DNA of 64,000 nucleotides from Paracoccaceae bacterium (GCA_018223125.1 JAAEZA010000009.1:26668-90667), one strand, 5' to 3'; positions 1-10,109 are shown, counted from the stretch's first letter. Program-made: numbers and translations. The notes: generated by a model not told the origin, from the letters alone.

Positions 1-1
1 C

Positions 2-700
2 CAGTATAAAGAACACCGCAATCCGGAAATGTCAGAGATCGAAGTGAGCGCAGTGTCCATGCCAGAGGCCAACGTGGTGCATGTGCCCATGCCCGAACCG
101 GAGCCGGTCCGGATTCCGCAGCGGGCAGAGGCGTCTTCCCTGTGGCAGACCGGCTCCACCGGATTTTTCGGCGATCATCGTGCATCGCGCGTCGGTGATA
201 TTCTAACCGTTCTGATCGAAATCGACGATGAAGCGGAATTGGAAAACGAATCTCGCAGGTCACGTTCTTCAGGCAATGAAATCGACGGGTCTACCTTCCT
301 TGGCTACGGCAGCAAACTGGACGCGATCCTGCCCGGCATCAATGAAGATGATCTGCCAACCGGCTCTATCATCGATCTGTCCTCCGGCAGCACATCGCGG
401 GGACAGGGGAGCATTGCGCGCAACGAGAAAGTCAGTCTGAAAGTGGCGGTCATGATTATCCGTCGCCTTGCCAATAACAACATGGTTATTGCCGGCCGTC
501 AGGAAGTGAAGGTGAACAACGAACTGCGCGAGTTGCGGGTTGCCGGTATTATCCGCCCCGTTGATGTGGATATGAGCAATGCGATCCCTTACGAAAAAAT
601 CGCAGAGGCGCGCATTTCTTATGGCGGGAAGGGTCAGCTGTCCCGTGTACAAACACCCCGCTATGGCGAGGATGTTCTGGACGTGATTCTTCCGTATTAA
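2..700 (+). CDS. flgH: Flagellar L-ring protein FlgH (5' end cut off)
   Basis: FlgH forms the L ring of the flagellar basal body in the outer membrane. The part seen has the family core: the SLWQ-G-GFFGDHRA region, then RVGDILTV-IEIDDEAELEN, and a C-terminal half with NNNMVIAG-QEVKVNNELREL-V-GI-RP-D (recalled from the family). The frame is open to the window edge and the first ATG, at 29, has no lipoprotein signal in front of it. The true start with its lipobox cysteine is therefore probably upstream and outside the window. The fliL-like gene follows after 13 bases, so the two are probably cotranscribed. Confidence 0.9.
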   Translation, partial: QYKEHRNPEMSEIEVSAVSMPEANVVHVPMPEPEPVRIPQRAEASSLWQTGSTGFFGDHRASRVGDILTVLIEIDDEAELENESRRSRSSGNEIDGSTFLGYGSKLDAILPGINEDDLPTGSIIDLSSGSTSRGQGSIARNEKVSLKVAVMIIRRLANNNMVIAGRQEVKVNNELRELRVAGIIRPVDVDMSNAIPYEKIAEARISYGGKGQLSRVQTPRYGEDVLDVILPY

Positions 701-713
701 GGCAGCACAAAAA

Positions 714-1166
714 ATGCGCAGGATATTCTTCAAAGGCACAAAAGATGGTGGGGTCGGCAAATTGCGGTTTGGTCTTCTCGCCGTTCTCTTGCTGGTGTGC
801 CTTGGTGCGGGGGGCGGTCTGGGATTTACAGTTGGGGGAATGCTGTTCGCAGCTCCCCCTAAGGAAAAGCAGCAAAACACCACGGAAATTACGCTTGAAA
901 AGATGACGATCAACGTGGTCGGGCGCGGGACCCTGATCTTTGATGCCCGCCTTGGCGTGTTTTCCGCTTCCAACGAAGTACCGGACCTTCAGTATCTCAG
1001 GGACACTACCCTAAGGCTGGCGACTGCGGCGGGATCATTTCCTCTTGTACGGCAAAGTGAAAAAGTCATTCCGGCTGTTAATCATGCGCTCGGGCTTATG
1101 GCAAACCGGAACGGTTTTTCAGGTATTTCCATCGAAAACGCGGCTCTTTATCAAACCGGATTGTAG
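714..1166 (+). CDS. fliL: FliL-like flagellar basal-body associated membrane protein
   Basis: A 150-residue protein with a charged N terminus, one membrane segment at about residues 17-46 rich in Leu and Gly, and a C-terminal periplasmic domain. Size and topology match FliL, which sits beside the stator at the inner membrane and modulates torque. The position directly behind flgH supports this. Sequence similarity visible by eye is modest, so the family call rests on topology, size and context. The weak Shine-Dalgarno is an AAGG just after the flgH stop. Confidence 0.6.
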   Translation: MRRIFFKGTKDGGVGKLRFGLLAVLLLVCLGAGGGLGFTVGGMLFAAPPKEKQQNTTEITLEKMTINVVGRGTLIFDARLGVFSASNEVPDLQYLRDTTLRLATAAGSFPLVRQSEKVIPAVNHALGLMANRNGFSGISIENAALYQTGL

Positions 1167-1313
1167 CGGGTTCCGACGCAATGAAACCGGGCTGGTGCGA
1201 GGTTGCATGGCGCTTTATCGGGTGAAATTGTTTCGCAAACGTTACGTTGTAGGATTTACGCAAAAACTCTACCTTTGCGTGTCAAATTTGTTTGAATATT
1301 AATTTTTTACATG

Positions 1314-1330
1314 GCACAAATTAATTGTGC
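1314..1330. promoter_or_regulatory. Palindrome in AT-rich leader of the next gene
   Basis: GCACAA and TTGTGC flank a 5-base AT spacer, a perfect 6+6 inverted repeat. It overlaps a second inverted repeat (ATTAATTT at 1298-1305 with AAATTAAT at 1318-1325). The surrounding 1200-1350 stretch is clearly AT-richer than the flanking genes. It lies 51 bases before the start at 1382 and could be an operator; a TATACA at 1342-1347 is a possible -10. No regulator is identified. Confidence 0.35.
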
Positions 1331-1381
1331 TGACCCGCCGTTATACATTTGCCTTTAATCCGCCGAATACCCGAGAAGAAT

Positions 1382-2020
1382 ATGCCCGAATTGTCCTACC
1401 CCGTGCGATCCGCCCCTTACAAGCACGCAGCTTCGGACAGGTCTTTCAGTGCTGTTGGTCATGCCGAACCAATGTCACAGGAAATGCCGTCTGCTTCCCG
1501 GCACACCCAGATTGAACGGGCGGCACAGGCTGTAGTGAATTTTTGCCAACCGCTTTCGAATTTTCTCAATCGCGGAGCACAGGGGCAGGGGGCACCGATG
1601 CCCGTTCTGGATATGACCGTTCTTGCGCTGGATGCTTTTTCGGATGTTAAGGGGGGCGATGGCAAGCAACCGGACTGGCGTGTTGTTTCCGGTCGGGTGA
1701 CCCGTCAGGAGAGCGCGGAAAGCTTGTATCACAAAGGCATCTGGCTGGAATCAGAGGACGGCTACATTCTGGATTTCAACCGGCCCGGCCTGTCCGATGG
1801 CATCCGCGTGACCCGCAAGGATGCCGGTGCGCTGGCTGAATATCGGGCCGAGAAACCTTTGAATGCGCCCAAAACAAGCAGTCTTTTACCGGTATGGCGG
1901 GGCGAGGCTTCGGGATTTGAAGGGTTTGCGAGCCAGCAACAGATGCGTAGTTCCTATCTGGCCATGATACAGGGTGTTACTGCAATCATGACAACCCCGC
2001 TTGCCCATCTGCACTTCTGA
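1382..2020 (+). CDS. Hypothetical protein in flagellar locus
   Basis: A 212-residue soluble protein with no signal peptide or membrane segment that I can see. I chose the ATG at 1382 because a GAGAAG purine stretch lies just upstream; an in-frame ATG at 1349 would add 11 residues. The N-terminal 60 residues look low in structure. The middle (about residues 70-150) has alternating hydrophobic stretches around VLDMTVLALDAF and GIWLESEDGYILDF that suggest a small beta-rich domain. I do not recognise the family. Its place between flgH-fliL and the fliK-flgD operon suggests a motility role, but nothing in the sequence proves it. Confidence 0.55.
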   Translation: MPELSYPVRSAPYKHAASDRSFSAVGHAEPMSQEMPSASRHTQIERAAQAVVNFCQPLSNFLNRGAQGQGAPMPVLDMTVLALDAFSDVKGGDGKQPDWRVVSGRVTRQESAESLYHKGIWLESEDGYILDFNRPGLSDGIRVTRKDAGALAEYRAEKPLNAPKTSSLLPVWRGEASGFEGFASQQQMRSSYLAMIQGVTAIMTTPLAHLHF

Positions 2021-2051
2021 TCAGAATATTTTTCGCAAACTTTAGCGACAC

Positions 2052-2645
2052 CTAACCGAACCAGACCCTGCGGTCGCCGGAATCTACGTGGATGAAGCGC
2101 CCGCGGTAATGTCCGGTGCCACCGATCTCCAACCACTGGGCGTATCGCGCTACATTGGCTACATCACCGCCTTTGACCACGAAATCCACTGCTCTGCCGC
2201 GCAGGTGCAGTGAATTTACCGCAGGGCGATAGCCTTCGCTGCGCAGATAGTCGTTGGTTCTTTTGGTCCGAAAGCCGGAATTGATCCGGATTTCTCCCGA
2301 CAGGCCATCCCGCACCGCCGCGGTGCGGATGGCGGCAAGTCCCCAATATAGGCGTACATCCATTTGCACGACCTGATCCTGCCGCCAGTCCCGCAGCAGG
2401 TGGTTAATTTTGTTCACGGCGGCCAGATCGTATCCGGAAGCGCCGAAGAAACGGACCTTTTCGCGTTCCTTCGTATGGGGATTGTAAAGGTCAAGATAGG
2501 GTTCGATCAGCGGAACCAGTTGGTCAAGTTTGCTGTTCTTGCGCACGGGTTCGGGTATGTTCAGCCCGTCATCTGCAAAGGTCGGAAGGACGGGCAAAAG
2601 GGCGCTGGCAAGACCGCTACAAATGATCCTGCGTCTCGAAATCAT
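2052..2645 (-). CDS. DUF882/YcbK-type peptidase M15-like protein
   Basis: A 197-residue secreted protein. Residues 1-24 are a signal peptide with twin arginines (SRRRIICSG) ending near TFA. The catalytic-type motifs are SGFRTKRTN, then SLHLRGRAVDF, then a C-terminal FIHVDSGDRR. These match the zinc-binding His, Asp and His of the M15/VanY-like fold used by DUF882 proteins, which act on murein. It is the last gene of the minus-strand flagellar run, 45 bases after flgD, and may help cell-wall remodelling, but members of this family also occur away from flagellar genes. Confidence 0.8.
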   Translation of the reverse strand: MISRRRIICSGLASALLPVLPTFADDGLNIPEPVRKNSKLDQLVPLIEPYLDLYNPHTKEREKVRFFGASGYDLAAVNKINHLLRDWRQDQVVQMDVRLYWGLAAIRTAAVRDGLSGEIRINSGFRTKRTNDYLRSEGYRPAVNSLHLRGRAVDFVVKGGDVANVARYAQWLEIGGTGHYRGRFIHVDSGDRRVWFG

Positions 2646-2690
2646 ATGTTTCCCCTCATTAACATTTTTCGCAAAATCTTGAGCACGTTG

Positions 2691-3347
2691 TTACTCGATC
2701 TTGACGATCTCTCCGCTACTGGCTTCCAAACCGTTTTCAAGGTTAAGCAGTTGCGCGCCGCCCACATAGGACACCGAAGCGACCCGATCGCGGATGTAAG
2801 TGTTGTACCCGCCTGTCGCATCCTGCGCAGCCATCGAGATGGTGTAAATCCCCGCCGGCAACAGGATGCCGCTGTCGTCGAGCCCGTCCCAGGACACCTC
2901 ATGTAACACAGCCGCAGTTCCCGGCAGGTCTTCGATCAAGCGCAAGACATTCCCGTCCGCATCACTGATTATCGCAGTCGCAGAGGTCGCTTCTCCCTCA
3001 ATCTCATAGCTGAAGGTTACGGGAGTTCCGCTTGCATCCAGTTCGACCGCGCTGGCCGGAACGGTGACTGTACGACCGATCAGTGTAGCTTCGGACATGG
3101 AAGCCGTCATCGCAAGCGTGGAGCGCAACTGCTCCAATTGGGAATTCGTATTCACCGTCTGCTCCACTTGGGTCAGGGTGGCGATTTGCGAGATAAATTC
3201 GGTCGCATCCAAAGGCTCCAACGGATCCTGATTCTGGACCTGCGCCACCAGCAGGTTCAGGAAGGTCTCGTAATCGTCGGAAAGTTGGGACAGGGAGCTT
3301 TCCGCTGTCCCTGTGACCGATGCGCTGGAAATGGATGTAATGCTCAT
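2691..3347 (-). CDS. flgD: Flagellar hook-capping protein FlgD
   Basis: FlgD caps the growing hook and directs addition of hook subunits. The N-terminal signature is plain: DYETFLNLLVAQ, then QNQDPLEPLDATEF and QIATLTQVEQ at about residues 25-65. It is followed by a beta-rich part (about 90-190) of the FLN/tudor type containing the DADGNVLR and WDGLDDSG turns. Length 218 is normal. The start lies 12 bases after the fliK stop in the same direction, so both are probably on one mRNA; hook length control (FliK) and hook capping belong to the same assembly stage. Confidence 0.92.
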   Translation of the reverse strand: MSITSISSASVTGTAESSLSQLSDDYETFLNLLVAQVQNQDPLEPLDATEFISQIATLTQVEQTVNTNSQLEQLRSTLAMTASMSEATLIGRTVTVPASAVELDASGTPVTFSYEIEGEATSATAIISDADGNVLRLIEDLPGTAAVLHEVSWDGLDDSGILLPAGIYTISMAAQDATGGYNTYIRDRVASVSYVGGAQLLNLENGLEASSGEIVKIE

Positions 3348-3359
3348 ATCTGTGACCTG

Positions 3360-5030
<1,671 letters not shown>

Positions 5031-5032
5031 TG

Positions 5033-5761
5033 TCAGTTCTCCGAATTCATGAAACCCGCTGTAACGCCACGTTTCAGCAAGAAGGACCTCATGCGGGATC
5101 TTGCGCGTTGTTCAATTTTTCGCATTTTTTCGGGCGAAATGTCAAGCCTGGCAGCCACTTCATCTACCGGTTCTTCTTCAAGGAAACGGGCACGAATGAT
5201 TTCCGTTTCTTCCGCATTCAGAGCCTTGACCGCAAGTTTGATCATACGTGCCGAATGCTCGGCTAAATCTTTGTTAACTAACGAAGATTCCGCAGTGCAG
5301 CTTGGCTGGTCGCTTGTCGTTTCGAACATATCATCAATATCGGAAACATATTGCGCCTCTCGCACCAAGGCGGCTTCGGGTGCGGCCATCCGGCCATTTC
5401 TTGCATTGCGCAGGTGCAGTTCGGGAATATCGACCAGTTGCGACAGAAAATCGGCCTCCCGCTGCATGGAAGATCGAACAAACATTTTCGCATATGCAAA
5501 AAACGGCACGCCGGGTATTGGCACATAGTTTGACAGGGATTTCAGCATCGCCTCGACACCGGCCGAAACAAGATCGTCTTGCAGTTCCCGTGAGCGCGCC
5601 ATACTTCGCGCCATGGACTGAACCTTGGACAGGTTTTCCGTTACAATTTGCGTCAGGGTTTGCGGGTCATAAGTGACCGCATGCGCCCTGAGGCATCCAT
5701 TAGTTTCGCCACCATCATTGCCTGAAACAATCGCGGCGCTATCCCGCATGTGCTTGCCCAA
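5033..5761 (-). CDS. RNA polymerase sigma factor of the sigma-70 family, flagellar-linked
   Basis: A 242-residue protein with sigma region 2 at about residues 55-115 (DLVSAGVEAMLKSL, then FFAYAKMFVRSSMQRE) and region 4 at about 180-235 (LNAEETEIIRARF, then DEVAARLDISPEKMRKIEQ), the latter being a helix-turn-helix for the -35 element. The region 4 pattern is like RpoH and FliA groups, but I cannot assign either. It is the first gene of the run leading into fliK and flgD, with a 2-base gap to fliK, so it may drive flagellar transcription. The start could instead be the in-frame ATG five codons in. Confidence 0.8.
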   Translation of the reverse strand: MGKHMRDSAAIVSGNDGGETNGCLRAHAVTYDPQTLTQIVTENLSKVQSMARSMARSRELQDDLVSAGVEAMLKSLSNYVPIPGVPFFAYAKMFVRSSMQREADFLSQLVDIPELHLRNARNGRMAAPEAALVREAQYVSDIDDMFETTSDQPSCTAESSLVNKDLAEHSARMIKLAVKALNAEETEIIRARFLEEEPVDEVAARLDISPEKMRKIEQRARSRMRSFLLKRGVTAGFMNSEN

Positions 5762-5837
5762 ATTCTTTATCGGGTGCTTTCAGAAAACCCGCCTGCGCGG
5801 AAATCTCCCGTAGCACCGTACCCTTTGACCTCATGCC

Positions 5838-5855
5838 GGGCGGATGTTTCCGCCC
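5838..5855. other. Hairpin in the sigma-factor/motB divergent region
   Basis: GGGCGGA and TCCGCCC form a perfect 7-bp stem with a 4-base loop. It sits in the 240-base divergent region between the sigma-factor gene and motB (5762-6001). The bases after it are only weakly T-rich, so it is not a convincing terminator. Nothing else that I can name was seen in this stretch apart from AT-rich sequence at 5880-5960 suitable for a promoter. Confidence 0.4.
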
Positions 5856-6001
5856 GATCGTTGTATTTCCCCCATGATTGGAGGTGTATTTTTGAAATTG
5901 GGCTATTTTATGTTTTTTCGCAAGTCTTATGGAACTACGTTAGCCAAATAGAACCATTGGCAAAATGGTCACAACGGGCAAAAGCAGGACATCAGGCGAT
6001 T

Positions 6002-6907
6002 ATGATTTCGAACCATGACAACCATGCCATCATAATAAAAAGGCCGAAAAAAGCGGTGAAGGGCCATCACGGCGGCAACTGGAAGGTGGCCTATGCGGAT
6101 TTCATGACCGCGCTTATGGCATTTTTCCTTCTGCTGTGGATTCTGTCAGGATCAGACGAAGAGCAACTTCGCGGTCTTGCGGATTATTTCACACCGGCGG
6201 CAGTGCCGTTGGTGGAAATCAGCGGCATCGGGACAGAGATCACCGCCCGTAAGGAGCCTGAAAGCGAGCTGGATCCCGTGGCGGCCTCCACCCCGACCGG
6301 CCCGCAAGAAGTCGGCCCGATGGACGAAGATTCTTCGGAAACCCGCACGGGTGCGGTTAATCCGTGGCTTGAACTCGATCAGGAAACAACCAAGCCCGAA
6401 GAAGAGGCTGAACAAACGCTTGAACACCAATTGGCCGCGGTGCAATCCCAGATCGAGGAAAGCTTTGCTACGACGCCGGAACTTGAAGCCCTTTCCGACA
6501 ATCTGATGGTTTCTCTCAAAGAAGACGGGATGACCGTGGAAATCATCGACCTTGGCGAACGTCCGATGTTTGACACAGCCAGCGCCCGACCCAGCGAGGA
6601 ACTGCTGGACATTCTCGCAGAACTGGCCCCGGCCATCGCAGAACTGCCGCTTGAAATCCGTATCACAGGTCATACCGACGCCCATCCGTTCCGCAGTGCG
6701 GACGGATACGGGAACTGGGAACTGTCGACCGATCGCGCCAATGCCATGCGCCGCGCCATGCTGGACGAGGGGATAGCCGCCCACCGGATCGTAAGCGTTG
6801 CCGGTGTTGCAGCAGCATCGCCGTTGATAAAAACGGATCCCAAAGACGCCCGCAACCGGCGCGTTACCATAGATCTGACCCTTCCGCCGCAACAATGGAC
6901 CGAGTGA
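6002..6907 (+). CDS. motB: Flagellar motor stator protein MotB
   Basis: MotB is the peptidoglycan-anchored half of the proton-driven stator. I chose the ATG at 6002 (301 residues) over an upstream in-frame start because the protein then begins with the cytoplasmic KRPKKAVKGHHGG stretch just before the membrane helix. That helix (about residues 30-50) carries ADFMTALMAFFLLLW, with the Asp that binds protons. The OmpA-like domain at about 180-290 has ITGHTDAHPF and RANAMRRAML and ends in DARNRRVTIDL. No motA is visible in this window. Confidence 0.9.
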   Translation: MISNHDNHAIIIKRPKKAVKGHHGGNWKVAYADFMTALMAFFLLLWILSGSDEEQLRGLADYFTPAAVPLVEISGIGTEITARKEPESELDPVAASTPTGPQEVGPMDEDSSETRTGAVNPWLELDQETTKPEEEAEQTLEHQLAAVQSQIEESFATTPELEALSDNLMVSLKEDGMTVEIIDLGERPMFDTASARPSEELLDILAELAPAIAELPLEIRITGHTDAHPFRSADGYGNWELSTDRANAMRRAMLDEGIAAHRIVSVAGVAAASPLIKTDPKDARNRRVTIDLTLPPQQWTE

Positions 6908-7126
6908 TTCACCGGTCTTAGATCTGTGAAATAAGAAATCAAACTCTAGCTTTTCAGCAATTTTCTGCCTTATCCTGAAGCGCGGACGGCATCGTTGCGC
7001 CTGAAATCAGACAGTGGCATTTTAAAAGCCGAATCCATTTTTACCTATAAAAAGCCTAAGTTTGACCGCAATTACTGGCTTAAAACCGCCCACAGCAACG
7101 GATTTCTCCGATTTGCTTGAATAGTG

Positions 7127-7141
7127 TTAACTTCGAATTAA
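7127..7141. promoter_or_regulatory. Candidate CtrA-binding site
   Basis: The sequence TTAACTTCGAATTAA fits the CtrA full-site pattern TTAA-N7-TTAA exactly. A weak sigma-70 pattern overlaps it (TTGAAT at 7117-7122 and AATATC 17 bases later). CtrA is the cell-cycle and motility response regulator of alphaproteobacteria. The site lies in a 450-base gene-free stretch (6908-7357) ahead of the 606-residue protein, 40 bases before a small reading frame. A chance match is possible in AT-rich DNA. Confidence 0.45.
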
Positions 7142-7180
7142 TATCCTATCAGTTTGATGTGAGCTGAAAAAGGCAAGCGC

Positions 7181-7267
7181 ATGAAAAGCAGTAAGATTTC
7201 AGAAATTTTCGACTGCTGCCAAAATGCGCAGATGCAGGGTGCGAATTATCGTTGCGGACTTGAATAG
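7181..7267 (+). CDS. Possible 28-residue leader peptide
   Basis: An ATG with an AAAAGG Shine-Dalgarno seven bases upstream opens a 28-codon frame rich in polar residues, with three cysteines (CC at residues 12-13, C25). It ends 90 bases before the next gene. A hairpin (7294-7340) lies between its stop and the next start, the arrangement of an attenuated operon. There is no homology evidence, and a frame this short can arise by chance. Confidence 0.3.
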   Translation: MKSSKISEIFDCCQNAQMQGANYRCGLE

Positions 7268-7293
7268 AACGGGCCTACCCGAGAGAGGTTGCA

Positions 7294-7340
7294 ACGACCC
7301 GAGTAATGAGTGGCTGTATATCCCTGTTTTTAGGGGTCGT
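7294..7340. promoter_or_regulatory. Inverted repeat before the tandem-domain gene
   Basis: ACGACCC (7294-7300) and GGGTCGT (7334-7340) are perfect 7-bp arms, with an inner CCCT/AGGG pairing (7322-7325 with 7332-7335) around a T run. In RNA the outer stem would close 9 bases before the GGAGGA Shine-Dalgarno of the gene at 7358, so it could modulate translation or be an operator. Confidence 0.4.
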
Positions 7341-7357
7341 GCGGAGGAAGACAGTTT

Positions 7358-9178
7358 ATGTCGTTAGAAAAAAAGAATCCCGATTACAACGTGGATGTCG
7401 CGTCTCCGACCGCTGCGGCCGCCAACCGGTTGCGCTTTGATGTGGAAGAAATCACACCGGATATTGCCGCACGTATGCTGGAGCAGGGCGTCAGCCGGCC
7501 GCCTGACAGCAAGGCCGTCGCCACTTATGCGCAAGCAATGGAAAACGGCGCGTGGATATTAAACGGCCAGCCCGTCATTTTTGACGAAGAAGACCGTGTT
7601 ATTGACGGCATCCAACGTCTGAACGCCTGTATCAAGGCGAAGACCCCGTTCAAGACCATCGTCGCACGGGGGGTGCGCGCGGATACCCTGCACACGATCG
7701 ACCAACATCGTCGCCGGTCCTATCCCGGCATTCTGGAAAGCCGTGGCATCCGCGAAGCTGGCAAGGTCCAGCGGACCATGTCCAAGCTGATCCGTATAGA
7801 AAACGGAAGTCTCGGACGTGAAAATCCGCCGATCAGCTACTCCCGATATGATCGTGTTCTGGATGCAAATCCCGAAATTCTGGAAGCGCGGGACATATCC
7901 GAAAAAGTGCGCGGCACACGTTTGCACTCTACGGCGCGCCCCGTCCTGATCTACATGGCGCTGCGCGCCGGTCATAAGGCGGAATTGATGAGCTTCCTGC
8001 GAGAGCTTGGCCCGAACGCCACCTCCGGTCTGGATTCACCGCCCGGAATGTTCAGCATGCAGACCAGCATTCTGGAACAGAACGGCATGGGCCTGAATGT
8101 TGATGAAATCCTTGCTTTGGCCATACTGGCCTTTAACGACCACATCGAAGGCAAGAAGGTATCCAGAAACTACATCTGGAAAAAAGATTTTGGCGACACG
8201 CCTTTGGATGAACACGGACAACCGCTGAGCAAGGCCGCGCTGGTTGCGCAGGCTCCGCCCAATCTCGGGTTGCCGACCATGACAGGCTATCCCGGCTTGC
8301 GGGAAGGGCGGTATGACACTTTTTCCGAAACTGACGAATTTGGCGGGCGCACGGACGAGCAGGTAAAACGGGGCGCGGAAACAGACAACGGCGTCGAGCA
8401 AGTCAAAATGATGACCGTAACCCCAGACATGGCGCGGGACTGGTTGCGGTTCAATACCGGAAACCGCGAAATCCAGAAAAACCATATCGCGATGATCAAG
8501 CGCGATATTCTGAGTTCCAACTGGATGATGAACGCGCAACCCATCTGCTTCACCGAAAATCCCTTGGTGCAGGACAACAGCAAAGCACCGCGTCTGCTGA
8601 ACGGGCAACACAGGTTGCACGCCATAATAGAGGCCGATACCGCGATTGATGTCCCGATTGCGACCGGAATTCCCGAACAGGCCTTTGCGACTTTTGACAC
8701 TCACGCCAAACGGACGGTCCGGCGCGCAGGGAATCGGGTGGACGACCGTGTTCTTGCGGCCGCGGCCAAACTTCAGTGGAAACAGGACAACGCCCTGCCG
8801 TTGACCGGATCGGGCAACAGCCCGTCAGCGACTGAAATCCTCAACACTTTGAAAGACCACCCAGATCTTGCGGCCGGTTTCTCCCGGTCTCGCCGCAGCG
8901 GTATGAAGGAGCTGGGGTCTGCGGGGGTGATGACCTATTTCATTTATCGTGTGCAACGGGATCACAATGAATGGGGCGCCGAGTTTCTTGACGGGATCGA
9001 ATACGGCACGAATCTTGAACGCGGCGATCCGGTTTTGAACCTGCGCAATCTGGTGCGGGGGCGCCGAAAATCCCTAAGCCGGCGCGAAACGCTGACCCTT
9101 CTGATCGAGCATTGGGAGGCGTATAAGGACTGGAAAGCTAAGCAGACAAACAAGAAAGAACATCTGAAGATTATCTGA
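7358..9178 (+). CDS. Protein with two diverged ParB/DGQHR-like domains
   Basis: A 606-residue soluble protein built as a duplication. Copy 1 (about residues 32-320) and copy 2 (about 352-600) share the order: ITPDIAARML / VTPDMARDWL; ILNGQPVIF / MMNAQPICF; DGIQRLNACI / NGQHRLHAII; TIDQHRRRS / TFDTHAKRT; then a helical tail. The NGQHRL core is that of ParB/Srx-like and DGQHR proteins found in phages and mobile islands. Copy 1 has lost the His of the GQHR motif, copy 2 keeps it. A strong GGAGGA lies upstream. It stands alone between motB and a DeoR operon. Function unknown; DNA or nucleotide binding is only an inference from the fold. Confidence 0.75.
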   Translation: MSLEKKNPDYNVDVASPTAAAANRLRFDVEEITPDIAARMLEQGVSRPPDSKAVATYAQAMENGAWILNGQPVIFDEEDRVIDGIQRLNACIKAKTPFKTIVARGVRADTLHTIDQHRRRSYPGILESRGIREAGKVQRTMSKLIRIENGSLGRENPPISYSRYDRVLDANPEILEARDISEKVRGTRLHSTARPVLIYMALRAGHKAELMSFLRELGPNATSGLDSPPGMFSMQTSILEQNGMGLNVDEILALAILAFNDHIEGKKVSRNYIWKKDFGDTPLDEHGQPLSKAALVAQAPPNLGLPTMTGYPGLREGRYDTFSETDEFGGRTDEQVKRGAETDNGVEQVKMMTVTPDMARDWLRFNTGNREIQKNHIAMIKRDILSSNWMMNAQPICFTENPLVQDNSKAPRLLNGQHRLHAIIEADTAIDVPIATGIPEQAFATFDTHAKRTVRRAGNRVDDRVLAAAAKLQWKQDNALPLTGSGNSPSATEILNTLKDHPDLAAGFSRSRRSGMKELGSAGVMTYFIYRVQRDHNEWGAEFLDGIEYGTNLERGDPVLNLRNLVRGRRKSLSRRETLTLLIEHWEAYKDWKAKQTNKKEHLKII

Positions 9179-9198
9179 CGCGTGAAGGCAATTCGCAG

Positions 9199-9241
9199 CC
9201 GGATGACCCTGTGTTTGGTTTGTCAGGGTTCCGTTATCCGG
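9199..9241. terminator. Nested inverted repeat between convergent genes
   Basis: An outer pair CCGGAT/ATCCGG and an inner pair ACCCTG/CAGGGT enclose a 12-base T-rich loop, in the 78 bases between the convergent 606-residue protein gene and the DeoR gene. A six-base asymmetry on one side and no T tail make a classic intrinsic terminator uncertain. Confidence 0.4.
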
Positions 9242-9256
9242 TCAAACACCCCGCGC

Positions 9257-10021
9257 CTAAACCTGAATGACCACACAGTCATGGCGGGCGCAGTTTTGTA
9301 AAACCGGTTCGGGTAAAACTGCGCCAGTCACCACAATATCGTAATCCCAGACGTGGCCGGTCTGACAGGCCAGTTCCAGTCCGCTTTTGGTATTGTCTAA
9401 AACCAGTATGCTTTTTCGCGCGGATTTCGCGATGGCCTTGCGGGCGGTCACTTCGTCAGAGTTGTAATCCATCACCCTGCCGGATTTTGACAGGCCACCA
9501 CAGCTGAAGACCGCATAATCCACGCAATATTTGTCAAAAAATTCCAGCGCAGAGGCACCGATCATATCCAGATCCCGCATTCGCACGGCACCACCGGCCA
9601 GTTCAACCACAACGCCGGGCGCATGTTGCAGGGCGCAGACAGCATGGATGCTGTTTGACGCCACAAACAGGTCTTTATGAGAGGCCAGAAACCGCGCGCA
9701 GGTTTCCACCGTGGTGCCGGTTCCAAGGGCGATGCGGGCACGGTCGGGGATCAGACCTTTCACGGCAAGCGCAATGCGCTGTTTTTCCTGCCGTGAAATG
9801 CCGGCGCGGGGCAGGTAGCCGATGTTTTCACCCTGCTGGCGCAGTTGCACCCTGCCGTTGCGGCGTTGGACAAATCCGGTCTCGTCCAGATTGCGCAAAT
9901 CCGTGCGTATTGTCTGGACCGACACGCAAAGCTGCGCTGAAAGGTCGGCGGCTGACAGAGACCCGTTTGCCGACAGTAACGCGATGATTTCATCCCGCCG
10001 CTCTGTTACCTCCCGTCGCAC
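9257..10021 (-). CDS. DeoR-family transcriptional regulator
   Basis: The protein has the N-terminal DeoR helix-turn-helix (RRDEIIALLSANG, then LSAQLCVSVQTIRTDLRNL) and a C-terminal sugar-phosphate-sensing domain with IALGTGTTVETCARFL and the SNSIHAVCALQ and GGAVRMRD stretches. I chose the GTG at 10021 (254 residues, the usual family length) because an AAGGAAAG Shine-Dalgarno lies just before it; an ATG at 10087 would add 22 residues and has no such site. It is divergent from the importer operon starting at 10193 and probably represses it, with a phosphorylated intermediate as inducer. Confidence 0.88.
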   Translation of the reverse strand: MRREVTERRDEIIALLSANGSLSAADLSAQLCVSVQTIRTDLRNLDETGFVQRRNGRVQLRQQGENIGYLPRAGISRQEKQRIALAVKGLIPDRARIALGTGTTVETCARFLASHKDLFVASNSIHAVCALQHAPGVVVELAGGAVRMRDLDMIGASALEFFDKYCVDYAVFSCGGLSKSGRVMDYNSDEVTARKAIAKSARKSILVLDNTKSGLELACQTGHVWDYDIVVTGAVLPEPVLQNCARHDCVVIQV

Positions 10022-10109
10022 AAATGCTTTCCTTCGAAAATTACCGGTTTTTTCCGAAAGGGTAGGTAAAACGCTAACCCACTGCAATATAATTAAAACT
10101 TTTAACTTA

